Source of the DNA: Rhizophagus clarus | Taxonomy: Eukaryota > Glomeromycota > Glomeromycetes > Glomerales > Glomeraceae | Assembly (NCBI GenBank): GCA_015698045.1 | Contig: BLAL01000286.1 | Span: forward strand, 434,001 to 498,000 | Reading direction: 5' to 3' | Length of the DNA: 64,000 nucleotides | Shown: piece after piece, positions 63,293 to 64,000 of the stretch | How the letters are laid out: the number at the start of each line of letters is the position of its first letter | Numbering within the stretch: the stretch's first letter is position 1 | Made by a program: the position numbers and the translations under genes | Notes under the pieces: generated by a model | What the model saw: only the letters and a program-made list of their open reading frames with translations | Database searches by the model: none | Told to the model about the DNA's origin: nothing

Positions 63293-64000
63293 TTCTTCTG
63301 TAATGGATAGCATATGTTCCAAACCAGATTTAGACGAAGAGATCAGGGTAGAATCATCCATAAAGACCAGATTGTTAATCAAAAGGGCTGATGTCTCATC
63401 AGACGGCGTTGAAAGAAGTGATGGAGACCGTAAAATATAAGGATCCAACATCTCTTTCTTTAGTACAGACAAGAGGGGATCGACATATATAACCCAAAGA
63501 AGTGGAGAAATCACCTCGCCTTGGTCAATACCAATGCGAACCCGATATGAAGGAGTATCACCATGAGCAGTAAAAACGCGATTTGATCGGCTCATAAAAA
63601 GTGACAAAATGAGTTGAATGGAAGAGGCGGGCAAGCGAATACGTTCTAAAGCGAATTTCAGCATAGTGAGATGAACAGAATCAAATGCCTTAGAAATATC
63701 TTGGGAGAGGATCCACAATGGGGAGTTGGTACAATTGGCGTTATGAATAATAGACTCTAAAGTTATGATAGGATCACGACAAGATCCTCCAGGTAGGCCA
63801 GCAAAGTTACCACCAGTGAGAACATTATGAGTAGCAAGGATGGAAGATAAGCGGTTGTAGAGAAGCTTGACAAATGATTTCCGTATAACTTCCAAGAGCG
63901 TGATGGGCTGAGTATTTTGTAATTGGCATCGCCATTCATGCGGTTTGGGAATAGGGAAAACCATAGCCTGACGCCATAGGTCTGGAATGTCCGCGGAAGT
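63293..64000 (-). CDS. Non-LTR retrotransposon reverse transcriptase, partial at window edge
   Basis: Open to the right edge on the minus strand. It has TQPITLLEVIRKSFVKLLYN, QDISKAFDSVHL (motif A, Asp), GIDQGEVISPLLWVIYVDPL (motif B) and LVFMDDST (motif C), a standard LINE RT palm. The frame ends at the AAA duplication of CACTA-3 and continues at 58,889. The upstream part of ORF2 (endonuclease) would lie beyond the window. No stop is seen in this part. Confidence 0.9.

Overview
This window looks like a transposon graveyard from an AT-rich, intron-rich eukaryote. The style of the proteins (Tnp2 and Plavaka CACTA transposases with C2H2 starts, a KDZ/DUF6589-like transposase, Polinton-type integrases, Ty3 elements) and the very low GC fit an arbuscular mycorrhizal fungus such as Rhizophagus. 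That assignment comes from recall, not a search. I see no ordinary host gene, no rRNA, tRNA or CRISPR. Nearly every coding stretch belongs to a mobile or virus-like element.

Layout. 1-5.7 kb: a small terminal-inverted-repeat (TIR) element with 8-bp target duplications (771-2145), and two arrays of tandem 'microexon + intron' units (1.07-1.64 kb and 3.1-5.2 kb). 5.77-10.34 kb: remains of a Polinton-like element (Gag-like gene with CCHC knuckle, coiled coil, integrase pieces, small genes). 10,338-35,408: a 25-kb CACTA-type transposon (TIR CCCTAYGAAAAAA, target duplication CTA) that splits one integrase gene precisely in frame. Its first transposase exon is split by a Ty3/gypsy retrotransposon (15,481-31,115, duplication ATGT). 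The 3' LTR of that retrotransposon is split by a DNA transposon with TTAA duplications (15,711-22,395) carrying an intact 1154-residue transposase ORF. So four insertion levels can be read to the base. 35.4-47.5 kb: the rest of the Polinton-like element or elements: DUF5679-like zinc protein, chromodomain integrase, retropepsin-like protease, retrotransposon-type Gag, packaging-type ATPase, 2-cysteine-adaptor-like protein, family B DNA polymerase and a possible helicase tail. 47.5-55.4 kb: a second two-gene CACTA/Plavaka element bounded by ~200-bp inverted repeats. 55.9 kb to the right edge: a minus-strand non-LTR retrotransposon (RT plus RNase H), split in frame by a 4.4-kb non-autonomous CACTA-like element (58,893-63,289) made almost wholly of tandem arrays.

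Most notable signals: (1) an apparently young TTAA transposon with a KDZ-like transposase, whose two ends carry inward-facing tandem microexon/intron arrays on opposite strands; (2) similar arrays elsewhere, one with the TACTAAC branch site held in the loop of a hairpin that shows a compensatory base change; (3) a Gag plus retropepsin cassette with no reverse transcriptase inside a Polinton-like gene set, with a nine-A run and a -1 frame shift after Gag at two separate loci; (4) many in-frame stops throughout the locus that a single C-to-T change could explain.
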